Source: Sphingomonas naasensis
Lineage (GTDB): Bacteria > Pseudomonadota > Alphaproteobacteria > Sphingomonadales > Sphingomonadaceae
DNA length: 64,000 bases
Assembly: GCF_004792695.1 (NCBI RefSeq)
Contig: NZ_SRXU01000001.1
Coordinates: 620,001 to 684,000, forward strand
Direction of reading: 5' to 3'
Below the pieces are notes generated by a model. It did no database searches. It had not been told where the DNA came from and saw nothing but the letters and a program-made list of their open reading frames with translations. The translations under genes and the position numbers were made by a program. Positions 17,101 through 26,367 of the stretch are shown piece after piece; the first letter of the stretch is position 1; each line of letters opens with the position of its first letter.

Positions 17101-19161
17101 TTAATGCGCGGCCTTGGCCCGCGCGCGGAAACGGTGGAGCAGCGGCTCGGTATAGCCATTGGGCTGGGCGGCGCCTTCGAAGATCAGCGCGCGCGCCGCC
17201 TGAAAGGCAAGGCTCCCCGCCTCGCGTCCCGCCATCGGCCGGTAGCGCGGATCGCCGGCGTTCTGGCCATCGACCTTCGCGGCCATCCGCCGCAGCGCCG
17301 CGTCGACATCGGCTTCGCTGGCGACGCCGTGGAGCAGCCAATTGGCGATGTGCTGCGACGAGATGCGCAGCGTCGCACGGTCCTCCATCAGCCCGACATC
17401 GTCGATATCGGGCACCTTGGAGCAGCCCACCCCCTGATCGATCCAGCGCACGACATAGCCGAGAATGCCCTGGGCATTATTGTCGAGCTCGCGCGCGACT
17501 TCCTCCGCCGACCAGTTGCGTCCCTGCGCGATCGGGATCGTCAACAGCGGCGCCAGCCCCGGCACCGGCTCCGCCGCGATCGCCCGCTGCCGCGCGAACA
17601 CGTCGGTCGCATGATAATGCAGCGCGTGCAGGGTCGCCGCGGTCGGCGACGGCACCCAGGCGGTGTTCGCGCCGGCTTGCGGATGCGCGCCCTTCTGCGC
17701 GAGCATATCGGCCATCCGATCGGGCGCGGCCCACATCCCCTTGCCGATCTGCGCCTTGCCCGAGAGCCCGCAGGCGAGCCCGATGCGGACATTGCGGTCC
17801 TCATAGGCCTTGATCCACGCGCTGCCCTTGATCTCTCCCTTGGGGAGCATCGGCCCGGCGCGCATGCTGGTATGGATCTCGTCGCCGGTGCGATCGAGGA
17901 AGCCGGTGTTGATGAAGGCGATGCGGTCCTTCACCGCATGGATGCACGCCGCGAGATTGGCCGAGGTCCGCCGCTCCTCGTCCATCACCCCCACCTTGAT
18001 CGTGTGGCGCGCGAGCCCGAGCAGATCCTCGACCGCGTCGAACAGCCGATCGGTGAAGCCGCATTCCTCGGGCCCGTGCATCTTGGGCTTGACGATGTAG
18101 ATCGATCCGGCGCGGCTGTTGCGGAAACGTCCGAGCCCGCGCAGGTCGTAGAGCGCGATCAGGCTGGTGATTATCGCGTCGAGCACCCCCTCGGGCGCCT
18201 CGCCCCCGTCGGCGAGCAGCACCGCGGGGGTGGTCATCAGATGCCCGACATTGCGGACGAACAACAGCGCCCGCCCGGGCAGGCCGTGCCGGTCGCCCGC
18301 GAGCCGCCGCGTCATCGTCCGCCCGCCCTTGTCGAACGCCTCCTCGAGATCGCCGCGCATCAGCCCGAGCCAATTGGCATAGGCGGCCACCTTGTCCGCG
18401 GCATCGACCGCGGCGATCGAATCCTCGAGATCGACGATCGTCGTCAGCGCCGCCTCGAGCAGCACGTCCGCAATCCCCGCCGGATCGTCGCGCCCGATCG
18501 GATGAGCGCGGTCGATCACCACTTCGATGTGCAGCCCGTGGTGGCGGTACAGCCACGGCGCGACCTGCTGCGCGGGATCGCGCAGCACCGGCTCGCCCGT
18601 CAGGTCCGCCCAGCGACCCGCGGCGAGCGGCACCGCCTCGTCGAGAAAGGCCCGCGCCCGCGCGATCACCTGCGCGCCGCGCCCGGAGTCATAGCCGCCC
18701 GGCTTCGCCGCGCCGGGCAGCGCATCGGTGCCGTAGAGCGCGTCGTACAGGCTCCCCCAGCGGGCATTGGCGGCGTTGAGCACGAAGCGGGCGTTGAGCG
18801 CGGGAACGACGAGCTGCGGGCCCGCCATCGTCGCGATCTCGGCGTCGACATGGGTGGTGCCGATCGTGAAGGCCGCCGGCTCGGGAACGAGATAGCCGAT
18901 CTCGCGCAGGAACGCCTCCTGCGCCGCGGGATCAGCGGCGCGCGCCGGGTTTTCGGCCGACCAGCGGTCGATCTCGGCCTGGAGGTCGTCGCGTTTGGCG
19001 AGCAGCGCACGATTCCCGGGGGCGAATCGCGCGAAGATGTCGGCGGCACCCGCCCAGAACGCCTCCGCCTCGATCGCCAGCTCGGGCAGCACCCGCGTCT
19101 CGACGAAGCGCGCGAGCACCTCGGCAACCTGCAATCCGGCGCGATCGCAATAAGCGGACAT
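17101..19161 (-). CDS. glcB: Malate synthase G
   Basis: A 686-residue monomeric enzyme that condenses glyoxylate with acetyl-CoA to malate in the glyoxylate cycle. Family segments include [30 protein letters not shown] and [17 protein letters not shown]. Length is near the family norm of about 720. I use ATG 19161 ([10 protein letters not shown]), preceded by GAGGAG. The MarR regulator gene lies 68 bases upstream on the same strand. Confidence 0.96.
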   Translation of the reverse strand: MSAYCDRAGLQVAEVLARFVETRVLPELAIEAEAFWAGAADIFARFAPGNRALLAKRDDLQAEIDRWSAENPARAADPAAQEAFLREIGYLVPEPAAFTIGTTHVDAEIATMAGPQLVVPALNARFVLNAANARWGSLYDALYGTDALPGAAKPGGYDSGRGAQVIARARAFLDEAVPLAAGRWADLTGEPVLRDPAQQVAPWLYRHHGLHIEVVIDRAHPIGRDDPAGIADVLLEAALTTIVDLEDSIAAVDAADKVAAYANWLGLMRGDLEEAFDKGGRTMTRRLAGDRHGLPGRALLFVRNVGHLMTTPAVLLADGGEAPEGVLDAIITSLIALYDLRGLGRFRNSRAGSIYIVKPKMHGPEECGFTDRLFDAVEDLLGLARHTIKVGVMDEERRTSANLAACIHAVKDRIAFINTGFLDRTGDEIHTSMRAGPMLPKGEIKGSAWIKAYEDRNVRIGLACGLSGKAQIGKGMWAAPDRMADMLAQKGAHPQAGANTAWVPSPTAATLHALHYHATDVFARQRAIAAEPVPGLAPLLTIPIAQGRNWSAEEVARELDNNAQGILGYVVRWIDQGVGCSKVPDIDDVGLMEDRATLRISSQHIANWLLHGVASEADVDAALRRMAAKVDGQNAGDPRYRPMAGREAGSLAFQAARALIFEGAAQPNGYTEPLLHRFRARAKAAH

Positions 19162-19229
19162 GAAAACTCCTCCTCGCAAAACACTCGGTGCCTGGGGAGG
19201 GCCGCGCCGGAGTATCGGCCTCGCGGCCG

Positions 19230-19685
19230 CTAATCAACCCCGCGATCGAGCGCGATCGCCGCCGCCTCGATCCGTTCGAGCATCGCGCGCAGCTGTTCGC
19301 GCTCGGCGTCCGAAAGCGTCGCGAAGATCCGCCGCTCGAATTCGAGCGCCTTGGGCGAAACCTGCTCGTACAGCGCCCAGCCCTCCGGCGAGAGCGTCAG
19401 CAGATGCGAGCGCTGATCCTCGGGATTGGCGCCGCGCTGGATCAGCCCGCGTTCGGCGAGCGCGATCGCGGCGCGGCTCACCGTCACCTTGTCCATCCGG
19501 GTGCGCCCGCACAGCGCCTGCTGGCTCATCGCCCCGCCCTCGGCGAGCACCGCGACCAGCCGCCATTCGGGGATCCGCAGCCCGAACAAGGTGCGATAGG
19601 CCGAGGCGACCGTATCCGACACGGTGTTCGAAGCGATCGAGAGCCGATAGGGCAGAAATTCGTCGAGTTTGAGCTTGTCGGGCAT
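19230..19685 (-). CDS. MarR-family transcriptional regulator
   Basis: A 151-residue winged-helix regulator. The HTH is [42 protein letters not shown] split over residues 45-85, with the wing [16 protein letters not shown]. It is immediately upstream of glcB in the same direction, so it may share its transcript or regulate it. ATG 19685 has GTGAGG close upstream; a GTG at 19694 is an alternative start. The inducer is unknown. Confidence 0.9.
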   Translation of the reverse strand: MPDKLKLDEFLPYRLSIASNTVSDTVASAYRTLFGLRIPEWRLVAVLAEGGAMSQQALCGRTRMDKVTVSRAAIALAERGLIQRGANPEDQRSHLLTLSPEGWALYEQVSPKALEFERRIFATLSDAEREQLRAMLERIEAAAIALDRGVD

Positions 19686-19730
19686 CGGCCTCACCGTGCT
19701 GCCAACATGTCATCCGCGCAAGTGACAACG

Positions 19731-19768
19731 TTGAACGATTGCATTTTCTGCAATGATACCGGTATCAC
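19731..19768 (+). promoter_or_regulatory. LacI-type palindrome and promoter of the downstream sRNA
   Basis: TGATACCGGTATCA (19754-19767) is a perfect 14-bp palindrome with a central CG and the TGnTAnCGnTAnCA pattern of LacI-family operators. Next to it is the inverted repeat TTGCA-TTTTC-TGCAA (19739-19753). A candidate promoter is TTGCAT (19739-19744), 18-base spacer, TATCAC (19763-19768), giving a start near 19775. The operator would overlap the -10. Confidence 0.5.
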
Positions 19769-19769
19769 T

Positions 19770-19872
19770 TCGCACTTGCAACATAACCCGCTGCGGTGCA
19801 GAAAGATCGGGCCTTTCAGGCATCCTCTCCTAAAACTTTCAAACGGCCGTCCTCCTGGGCGGCCTTTTTTTT
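19770..19872 (+). ncRNA. Candidate small RNA, possibly suhB/mmgR-like
   Basis: A plus-strand Rho-independent terminator (stem GGCCGTCC/GGGCGGCC at 19845-19864, then eight T) ends a region with no plus-strand gene. Upstream lie a possible hairpin (GAAAG/CTTTC, 19801-19817), an unpaired CATCCTCTCC and TAAAACTTTCAA. The CCTCCT stretch runs into the terminator loop. Exposed CCUCC motifs and ACUUUCAA before a GC terminator resemble the alphaproteobacterial suhB/mmgR (alpha-r8) sRNAs. Length would be about 100 nt. The family name is a guess; the terminator and lack of a gene are seen directly. Confidence 0.6.
19845..19872 (+). terminator. Rho-independent terminator of the sRNA
   Basis: An 8-bp stem with one G-U pair, a TCCT loop and eight T residues on the plus strand. 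It is the clearest intrinsic terminator in the window. Confidence 0.85.
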
Positions 19873-19877
19873 GCCCT

Positions 19878-20006
19878 CGATCCTCCCCCGCCAGGGGGAG
19901 GTGGCATGCGAAGCATGACGGAGGGGGCGGAAGCACGCTGGCTGGTGGATCGCCCACCTCCCCCTCCGCCGCCTTCGGCGACACCTCCCCCTTGCGGGGG
20001 AGGATT
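19878..20006. repeat. Long palindromic intergenic repeat (family B)
   Basis: The outer arms GATCCTCCCCC...GGGGGAGGTGG and CACCTCCCCC...GGGGGAGGAT enclose ACGGAGGGGG and CCCCCTCCG segments. With the sRNA it fills the 323-base gene-free stretch 19686-20008. Confidence 0.8.
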
Positions 20007-20008
20007 TG

Positions 20009-21418
20009 TCATTTCATCTGCCGTCTGATCGTCGCCTGCGTCGCCTTGCCATAGGGCGGCTTCATCCCCGCCAGCTTCGCCACGTCGAGCCTCGTCTGCC
20101 GGTAGATGCTGCGCGCATGGCTGAACGTCCGGAAGCCCGCCTCGCCATGATAGGCGCCCGTCCCCGAGGGGCCGATCCCGCCGAACGGCAGCTCTTCCTG
20201 GCTGACATGGAAAATCACGTCGTCGAGCGTCACCCCGCCCGAGATCGTCCGGTCGAGCACCTGTCGCCGCTCGCCGGCGTCGCTGCCGAAATAATAGAGC
20301 GCGAGCGGCCGGTCGCGGCGGTTCACTTCGGCGATCGCGTCGTCGATATGCTTGTAGCTGCGCACCGGCAGCACCGGCCCGAAAATCTCCTCCTGCATCA
20401 CCGTCATCGCGTCGGTGGCGCCGCGGATGATGTGGAGCGGCATCTTCCGGCTGTTCGAGCCGGCGAAATCCTCGCCCGCCGGATTGACCGCGATCACCTC
20501 GGCGCCCTTGGCGCGGGCGTCCTCGATCCAGCCGCTCAGCCGGGCATGGTGCCGGTCGTTGATCACCGCGGTATAGTCGGGATTGTCGAGCAGGCGCGGA
20601 TACATCGCCGCCGCCGCGCGGGTCAGCCCGTCGACCACCTCCGCCTCCTTCTCCTCGGGCACCAGCATATAGTCGGGCGCGAGGCAGATCTGTCCGGCGT
20701 TGAGCATCTTGCCCATCGCCACGCGCTCGGTCGCCTTGGCGACATCCGCCGAACGCCCCACCACCACCGGCGACTTGCCGCCGAGCTCGAGCGTCACCGG
20801 CACCAGATTGTCCGCGGCGGCATGGAGGATGTGCTTCGCGATTCCCGTGGCGCCGGTGAACAGCAGATGGTCGAAGGGCAGCTCGGCGAACGCCTTGCCG
20901 ACATCGGGCCCGCCGCTGACGAACGCCAGCTCCTCGGGCGCGAAATAGCGCGGCGCCAGCTCCTCGAACAGCGCGGCGACCGCCGGGGTGAACTCGCTGG
21001 TCTTAACCATCGCGCGATTGCCCGCGGCGAGCACGCCGGCGAGCGGGCTCATCACGAGGTTCACCGGGAAGTTCCACGGCGCGATGATCCCCACCACGCC
21101 CTTGGGCTGATATTCGATCCACGCTCGCCCGCCGAGCAGCCCCAGCGGGAACATCGTCGGCTTGCGCTCGGCCTTCGCCCAACGCCCGACATGCTTGAGC
21201 GCGTGACGGAGCGGCCCCACCGACGCTGCGATATCGGTGATCATCGATTGCTCGCGGCTACGATGCCCGAAATCCTCGCTCAGCGCGTCGCAGAAGCGCG
21301 TAGCATTGCCGGCGGTCATCGCGATCGCGCGCTTGAGCCGGTCCTTGCGGACGTCCAGCGACACCGGCAGCTCCGCCATGAACGCAGCGCGCTGGCGATC
21401 GAGCAGTTCGCGCATCAT
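20009..21418 (-). CDS. Coniferyl-type aldehyde dehydrogenase
   Basis: A 469-residue NAD(P)-dependent aldehyde dehydrogenase. Motifs: GIIAPWNFPVNLVMSPL (cofactor region, about 105-121), VTLELGGKSPVVV with the general base Glu, and NAGQICLAPDY with the nucleophile Cys. The SGGVTLDDVIFHVSQEELPFGGIGPSG segment and short C-terminus match the coniferyl aldehyde dehydrogenase (CalB-like) group. ATG 21418 overlaps the prepilin peptidase stop, and GGAG lies upstream. Substrate unproven. Confidence 0.87.
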   Translation of the reverse strand: MMRELLDRQRAAFMAELPVSLDVRKDRLKRAIAMTAGNATRFCDALSEDFGHRSREQSMITDIAASVGPLRHALKHVGRWAKAERKPTMFPLGLLGGRAWIEYQPKGVVGIIAPWNFPVNLVMSPLAGVLAAGNRAMVKTSEFTPAVAALFEELAPRYFAPEELAFVSGGPDVGKAFAELPFDHLLFTGATGIAKHILHAAADNLVPVTLELGGKSPVVVGRSADVAKATERVAMGKMLNAGQICLAPDYMLVPEEKEAEVVDGLTRAAAAMYPRLLDNPDYTAVINDRHHARLSGWIEDARAKGAEVIAVNPAGEDFAGSNSRKMPLHIIRGATDAMTVMQEEIFGPVLPVRSYKHIDDAIAEVNRRDRPLALYYFGSDAGERRQVLDRTISGGVTLDDVIFHVSQEELPFGGIGPSGTGAYHGEAGFRTFSHARSIYRQTRLDVAKLAGMKPPYGKATQATIRRQMK

Positions 21419-22227
21419 CGGGGCTCCGTTGCGAATTGAGTGATGACCACAATGTCCTCCGGCGCCGGCTGCGGCGTCAATGCCTGACCGATCCACACCG
21501 CGAAGGCCGCCGTCGCGAGCATCACGCCGAAGGGCAGCCGATCGGTCGCGGTGACCTTGCGCCCGCCCATCATGAACCCCAATACCGCCGCGATTCCGAT
21601 CAGCGCCGCCGCCAGCTGCACCAGCGGCAGCGCCTGCCAGCCGAGCCAGCAGCCGATTGCGCCGAACAGCTTGGGGTCGCCGCCGCCCAGACCCTGTCGC
21701 CCACGGATCACGCGATACCCCGCTGCGACAGCCGCCAGCGCCGCATAGCCGCCGATCCCGCCGATCAGCCGCGCCTCCATGCCGGGCGCCATCCCGAGCA
21801 GCCCGACCGCCAGCCCCGTCGCCGCCAGCGCGCCGGTGAGCGCGTTGGGCAGCCAGAAGGCGGCAAGGTCCATCGCCGCCAGCATCAGCAGCAGCCAGCC
21901 GAAGATCGCTCCTGCGACCGCCGCGAGCGTCGAGGCCGTGGCGAGCGCCGCCGCCACCCCGATCGCCAGCCCGGCAAGCTCGGTGAGCAAATGGCTCGGA
22001 GGGATCGCCGTGCCGCACCCGCGGCAGCGCCCGCGCTGGAGCACGAAACTCAATATCGGCACGAGCTCGCGCGCGCCCAGTCCCTTGCCGCAGCGGTCGC
22101 ATTGCGACCGTCCATGCAGCGCCGATCGCCCCTGCGGCCAGCGGATCGCCAGCGTCGCGATGAAGCTCCCGAAGACCAGCCCGAGCGCGCCGAGCAGCGA
22201 TGCGAGCAGCCACGGCTCAATCGTCAT
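21415..22227 (-). CDS. Prepilin peptidase, A24 family
   Basis: A 270-residue polytopic aspartic protease that cleaves and N-methylates type IV prepilins or type II pseudopilins. The N-terminal GALGLVFGSFIATLAIRWP and the zinc motif CDRCGKG...CRGCG mark the bifunctional PilD/GspO type. The catalytic Asp residues are in AAMDLAAFWLPN and LGGGDPKLFGA. No pilin genes are adjacent here. It overlaps the aldehyde dehydrogenase start by 4 bases and the upstream small membrane gene by 11. Confidence 0.92.
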   Translation of the reverse strand: MTIEPWLLASLLGALGLVFGSFIATLAIRWPQGRSALHGRSQCDRCGKGLGARELVPILSFVLQRGRCRGCGTAIPPSHLLTELAGLAIGVAAALATASTLAAVAGAIFGWLLLMLAAMDLAAFWLPNALTGALAATGLAVGLLGMAPGMEARLIGGIGGYAALAAVAAGYRVIRGRQGLGGGDPKLFGAIGCWLGWQALPLVQLAAALIGIAAVLGFMMGGRKVTATDRLPFGVMLATAAFAVWIGQALTPQPAPEDIVVITQFATEPR

Positions 22228-22477
22228 CGCGCGGCTTTCGCTTGCGGATCAGATAGCGGTACACCCCGAACACGTTGATTCCGAACAAGGCGAGGTTCTG
22301 CGTCCAGAGCGGCGCATCGTCGGAGAGCAGCGCGCCGGTGATCCAGCAGATGCTCGATGCCACGAACAGCGCGAACCCCCAGCCGGTCACGCGCCGCCCG
22401 AGATCGAGCGACACCATGAACGCCGCGACGATGCCGCTGATCGATGCGGACCATTTGAGAATGTCGACAAGCGTCAT
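22217..22477 (-). CDS. Small inner-membrane protein of unknown function
   Basis: An 86-residue protein with two to three hydrophobic segments (ISGIVAAFMVSLDLGRR, GWGFALFVASSICWITGALL, NLALFGINVFGVYRYLI) and a basic/acidic tail (RKRKPRDDD). It overlaps the prepilin peptidase gene by 11 bases, suggesting an operon, and diverges from the thiolase gene. Not recognised by name. Confidence 0.65.
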   Translation of the reverse strand: MTLVDILKWSASISGIVAAFMVSLDLGRRVTGWGFALFVASSICWITGALLSDDAPLWTQNLALFGINVFGVYRYLIRKRKPRDDD

Positions 22478-22563
22478 GCGGCACCATCCCTGAGGCAGCG
22501 CGCGGGCTTTTGCAAACCGCGCCGCGGAGCACTAGATCGCCCCCAACAATCGAGAGGAAAAAC

Positions 22564-23751
22564 ATGTCCGCCGACGCAATCGTCATTGCTTCCTATGCCC
22601 GCACGCCGATGGGCAGCTTCCAGGGCTGCCTGACCGATGCGAGCGCCACCGATCTCGGTGCCACCGCGGTCGGCGCGGCGGTCGAGCGCGCAGGCCTCAA
22701 AGGCGACGCGATCGAGCGGATCTATATGGGCTGCGTGCTTCCCGCCGGGCTCGGCCAGGCGCCCGCGCGCCAGGCCGCGCTCAAGGCCGGGCTGCCGCAC
22801 CACATCGAGGCGACGACGATCAACAAGATGTGCGGATCGGGCATGCAGGCGGCGATCATGGCCGCCGAGGCGCTCGCTTCTGGCTCGGCCGACCTCATCG
22901 TCGCCGGCGGGATGGAGAGCATGACCAACGCGCCCTATCTCTCGCTGCGCCACCGCGCCGGCGCGCGGATCGGGCACGATGTGCTCAAGGATCACATGTA
23001 TCTCGACGGGCTCGAGGATGCCTATGAGCCCGGCCGGCTGATGGGCAGCTTCGCCGAGGAGACCGCGCAGGAATATCAGTTCACCCGCGAAGCGCAGGAC
23101 GCCTTCGCCATCGCCTCGCTCGAGCGCGCGCAAAAGGCGCAGCGTTCAGGGGCGTTCGATCGCGAGATCGCCCCCGTCGAGGTCAAGGGCCGCAAGGGCA
23201 CCACTACCGTCACGTTTGACGAGCAGCCGGCAAAGGGCGATCTCTCGAAGATCCCGACGCTCAAGCCCGCTTTCTCGAAGGACGGCACGATCACCGCCGC
23301 CAATGCCTCGTCGATCTCGGACGGCGCCGCGGCCCTGGTGATGACCCGGGCGAGCGTCGCCGACCGGCTCGGGCTCACGCCGCGCGCGCGGATCGTCGCG
23401 CACGCTGCGCACGCGCATCTCCCCGCCCGCTTCACCACCGCGCCGGTGTTCGCGATGCGGAAGGCGCTCGACAAGGCCGGCTGGCAGATCGGCGATGTCG
23501 ACCTGTTCGAAGTCAACGAAGCGTTCGCCTGCGTCGCGATGATCGCGATGCACGATCTCGGCATCTCCCACGACGTGCTCAACGTCCATGGCGGCGCCTG
23601 CGCGCTCGGCCACCCGATCGGCGCCTCGGGCGCGCGCGTGCTGGCGACTCTGCTCTCGGCGCTCGAGACCCACGGCCAGAAGCGCGGCCTCGCCTCGCTC
23701 TGCATCGGCGGCGGCGAGGCGACCGCAGTGGCAGTGGAGCTGCTGGACTGA
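22564..23751 (+). CDS. Acetyl-CoA acetyltransferase (thiolase)
   Basis: A 395-residue thiolase condensing or cleaving acetyl-CoA/acetoacetyl-CoA. Motifs: NKMCGSGMQAA with the acyl-accepting Cys (about residue 88), MESMTNAPYL, VNEAFA, GGACALGHPIGASGAR with the catalytic His, and SLCIGGGEA with the second Cys. The Cys in GGACALGHP replaces a more usual Ile/Val and is not catalytic. ATG 22564 is preceded by GAGGAA. It could serve acetoacetyl-CoA/PHB or degradation pathways; no phaB is nearby. Confidence 0.93.
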   Translation: MSADAIVIASYARTPMGSFQGCLTDASATDLGATAVGAAVERAGLKGDAIERIYMGCVLPAGLGQAPARQAALKAGLPHHIEATTINKMCGSGMQAAIMAAEALASGSADLIVAGGMESMTNAPYLSLRHRAGARIGHDVLKDHMYLDGLEDAYEPGRLMGSFAEETAQEYQFTREAQDAFAIASLERAQKAQRSGAFDREIAPVEVKGRKGTTTVTFDEQPAKGDLSKIPTLKPAFSKDGTITAANASSISDGAAALVMTRASVADRLGLTPRARIVAHAAHAHLPARFTTAPVFAMRKALDKAGWQIGDVDLFEVNEAFACVAMIAMHDLGISHDVLNVHGGACALGHPIGASGARVLATLLSALETHGQKRGLASLCIGGGEATAVAVELLD

Positions 23752-23755
23752 CGCG

Positions 23756-24034
23756 ATGGTCTTCGATCTGAGAGGCGCGCTGCTCAAAAAGGCCGAGGTC
23801 GAGTCGGCGCGCCTCGACGATTTCGAATTCCGCCTGCGCGCCCGCACCTTCCGTCTGCTCGCCGAACGGCACGCGCTGGACCCCGAACCGCTTGTCGGCG
23901 AGATCGCCACCGATCCCGACGATGCGATTCTCGCGCGCCACCCCGCGCTGCACGGCGCCTATGCGGAATGCCGCGCGCTCGCCCGCCAGCTGATCGACGA
24001 ACGCGGCGACCCAACTCCGTACAAGCTCGCCTAG
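23756..24034 (+). CDS. Small soluble protein of unknown function
   Basis: A 92-residue, charged, mostly helical protein (LLKKAEVESARLDDFEFRLRARTF, AYAECRALARQLIDE), starting 4 bases after the thiolase stop and probably co-transcribed. It is unrecognised. Its TAG overlaps the stop of the opposite SH3 gene in a shared CTAG (24031-24034). Confidence 0.6.
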   Translation: MVFDLRGALLKKAEVESARLDDFEFRLRARTFRLLAERHALDPEPLVGEIATDPDDAILARHPALHGAYAECRALARQLIDERGDPTPYKLA

Positions 24035-24507
24035 TCGAAGGTCTCGCCGGGCTCGACGCCCCAGATATGCGATTGCTCGACATAGCCCGAGCGCCCGTCG
24101 ACGTCGAAGCGGCACCAATTATCGGCGCATTTGCTCAGCCGGCCGACCACGCCGGGCTCGACCCGCCAGTTGATGTGCGCGTTCGCCGCCGGCGACGCGC
24201 GCAGCTCGGTGACGGTGCCGACGACGATTCCCGTGCGCCGCTCGTCGAGGAAGTTGCGCAGCATCCAGCCCTGCGTGCCGCCCGGATCCTCAACCTTGCG
24301 CCACTCGCCATAGACGTCGAGCACCTTGAGCGGCAGATTGCGCCGCTGGTAGAGCCAGTTCGCCGGATAGTTGCGCCCCGGCCCGGTGCGCATCCGCGCC
24401 TTGTCGACGTCGATCGACACCCAATAAGGCGGCTTGCGTTGCGCGATCGCTGGCGCGGCGAGCCCGAGCGCAACGATCGCCAGCACGGCCCAGCCGCGAA
24501 GCCGCAT
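24031..24507 (-). CDS. Exported SH3-domain protein
   Basis: A 158-residue exported protein with a signal peptide (residues 1-22, ending AIAQ) and two bacterial SH3-like modules. The first (about 30-90) has KARMRTGPGRNYPANW and GEWRKVEDPGGTQGWM. The second (about 95-155) has ELRASPAANAHINWRVEPGVVG, WCRFDVDGRSGYV. Such proteins act in the periplasm, often at peptidoglycan. ATG 24507 has GGGGAA upstream. Confidence 0.85.
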   Translation of the reverse strand: MRLRGWAVLAIVALGLAAPAIAQRKPPYWVSIDVDKARMRTGPGRNYPANWLYQRRNLPLKVLDVYGEWRKVEDPGGTQGWMLRNFLDERRTGIVVGTVTELRASPAANAHINWRVEPGVVGRLSKCADNWCRFDVDGRSGYVEQSHIWGVEPGETFD

Positions 24508-24598
24508 ATGTTCCCCTATCATCGCTCAGCTTTACCGCGCGGTGCCATCACGCTTCAACCCGTTGACTGCGGCGCCCGCGCCCGCCAATCCGCTCTGA

Positions 24599-25597
24599 AT
24601 GGCACAGAGCGCGCGCCCTTCCCGCCCCCGTGTGGCCGTCACCCGGACCTTGCCCGACGCCGTCGAGGCGCGCATGGCCGAATTGTTCGACGCCGTGCTC
24701 AATCCCGACGATGCGCCGCGCGACCGCGCCGCGCTCGCCGCCGCGATGGCCGATGCCGATGTCTTCGTCCCCACCGTCACCGATCGGATCGACGCCGCGC
24801 TGATCGCCGCCGCGCCCGATCGCCTGCGGCTGATCGCCAATTACGGCGCCGGCGTCGGCCATATCGACCTCAAGGCGGCGCGCGAGCGCGGCATCGTGGT
24901 CACCAACACCCCCGGCGTGCTCACCGAGGATACCGCCGACATGGCGATGGCGCTGATCCTCGCGGTGCCGCGCCGGCTGGTCGAGGGCGACAAGCTGGTC
25001 CGCGCCGGCCAGTGGACCGGCTGGCACCCCACCGGCATGCGCGGCCACCGTATCGGCGGCAAGAAGCTCGGCATCCTCGGCATGGGCCGGATCGGCCAGG
25101 CCGTGGCGCAGCGCGCCCGCGCCTTCGGCCTCCAGATCCACTATCACAACCGCCATCGCATCCCCGACGTCGCCGAGGCGCAGCTCGGCGCGACCTTCCA
25201 TGCCGATCTCGACGCGATGCTCGAAGCGGTCGACATCCTCACCATCCATACCCCGCACACCGGCGCCACCGGCGGGCTGATCGACGCGCGCCGGCTCGAC
25301 CTGCTCGGCCCCAATGGCTGGCTGATCAACACGGCGCGCGGCGAGATCGTCGATCCCGAGGCGCTGGTCGCCGCGCTCCGGGGCAAGCGGATCGCCGGCG
25401 CCGGCCTCGACGTCTATGTCGGCGAGCCCGCGGTCGATCCGCGGCTGATGGCGTTCGACAATGTCGTGCTGCTCCCGCATCTCGGCTCGGCGACCTTCGA
25501 GGGCCGCGACGCGATGGGGCTGAGGGTGATCGCCAACATCCGCTCCTGGGTCGACGGCCATCGCCCGCCCGATCAGATCCTCGACGGCTGGCTTTGA
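24599..25597 (+). CDS. D-2-hydroxyacid dehydrogenase (glyoxylate/hydroxypyruvate reductase-like)
   Basis: A 332-residue NAD(P)-dependent enzyme. The Rossmann motif is LGILGMGRIGQAVAQRA (about 150-166). The catalytic triad is Arg in LINTARGEIVD, Glu in GLDVYVGEP and His in LLPHLGSAT. NYGAGVGHIDL and NTPGVLTEDTADMA match glyoxylate/hydroxypyruvate reductases. Its place near glcB fits glyoxylate metabolism, but that is inference. Monocistronic. Confidence 0.9.
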   Translation: MAQSARPSRPRVAVTRTLPDAVEARMAELFDAVLNPDDAPRDRAALAAAMADADVFVPTVTDRIDAALIAAAPDRLRLIANYGAGVGHIDLKAARERGIVVTNTPGVLTEDTADMAMALILAVPRRLVEGDKLVRAGQWTGWHPTGMRGHRIGGKKLGILGMGRIGQAVAQRARAFGLQIHYHNRHRIPDVAEAQLGATFHADLDAMLEAVDILTIHTPHTGATGGLIDARRLDLLGPNGWLINTARGEIVDPEALVAALRGKRIAGAGLDVYVGEPAVDPRLMAFDNVVLLPHLGSATFEGRDAMGLRVIANIRSWVDGHRPPDQILDGWL

Positions 25598-25613
25598 CGC
25601 CGCTCGGCGCGGG

Positions 25614-26309
25614 CTAGAGCCCGCCGAGCCACTCGCGGATCATCGCCTGCCCGGCGGTCACCGCGCCCGGCCCGAGCGCGCGATGCGCCGCGCGCAACGC
25701 CTCGGCCGAGGTGCCGGCCTCGGCGATGAAGGCTGGGCCGTTCTCGATCCACGCCTCGAACCGCGGATCCTCGCCCATCTCGGCATGGAATTGCAGCGCG
25801 AGCAATTCGGGGCCGCGGCGGAATGCCTGATGCGGATAGGCCGATGTCGAGGCGAGCAGCTCGACCCCGTCGGGCAAGTCGAACGTGTCGCCATGCCAAT
25901 GCAGCACCGGCACGTCGGCGACATGGCGCAGCGGCGAATCCGCGCCCGCGCGGTTGAGCGCCACCGGGGTGAAGCCCACTTCCTTCACGGGCCCCGGCCG
26001 CACCTCCGCGCCCATCGCCGCCGCGACCATCTGCGCGCCGAGGCACACCCCCAAAGTCGGCAGCCCGCGCGCGATCCGCTGGGCGAGCCGGTCGAGCTCG
26101 TGCGCGATCCATGGATGCGCGTCGCGCTCATAGACGCCCATCGGCCCGCCCATCATCAGCAGCAGATCGGGCGCATTGAAGTCGAGGCCGGAGAAGCCGG
26201 GATCGGTGACGTCGACGCGGTCGAGCACATAGCCCGCCGCCTCGATCGGTTCGCGAAACCCGGCAATGCCCTCATAGGGCGTGTGGCGGATGATCAGACC
26301 GGTCTTCAT
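25614..26309 (-). CDS. Class I glutamine amidotransferase-like protein
   Basis: A 231-residue GATase1 domain: oxyanion MMGGPMGVYE, nucleophile Cys in LGVCLGAQMVA (about 90) and LQFHAEM supplying His and Glu. Stand-alone members of this group hydrolyse glutamine or glutamyl conjugates, such as gamma-glutamyl-type hydrolases, or act as GMP-synthase-like proteins. No synthetase partner is adjacent, so the acceptor is unknown. Confidence 0.88.
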   Translation of the reverse strand: MKTGLIIRHTPYEGIAGFREPIEAAGYVLDRVDVTDPGFSGLDFNAPDLLLMMGGPMGVYERDAHPWIAHELDRLAQRIARGLPTLGVCLGAQMVAAAMGAEVRPGPVKEVGFTPVALNRAGADSPLRHVADVPVLHWHGDTFDLPDGVELLASTSAYPHQAFRRGPELLALQFHAEMGEDPRFEAWIENGPAFIAEAGTSAEALRAAHRALGPGAVTAGQAMIREWLGGL

Positions 26310-26367
26310 GCCGCCAGCCTAGCGGTCCGAACGCCGATCGAAAGACCAGGTTTTCTTGGGAGCGATC

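Noticed and set aside
20009..22213. A 734-codon frame that would fuse extra sequence to the aldehyde dehydrogenase
   Set aside because: The extra part is out of frame within the prepilin peptidase gene. The ALDH starts at 21418 with its own SD.
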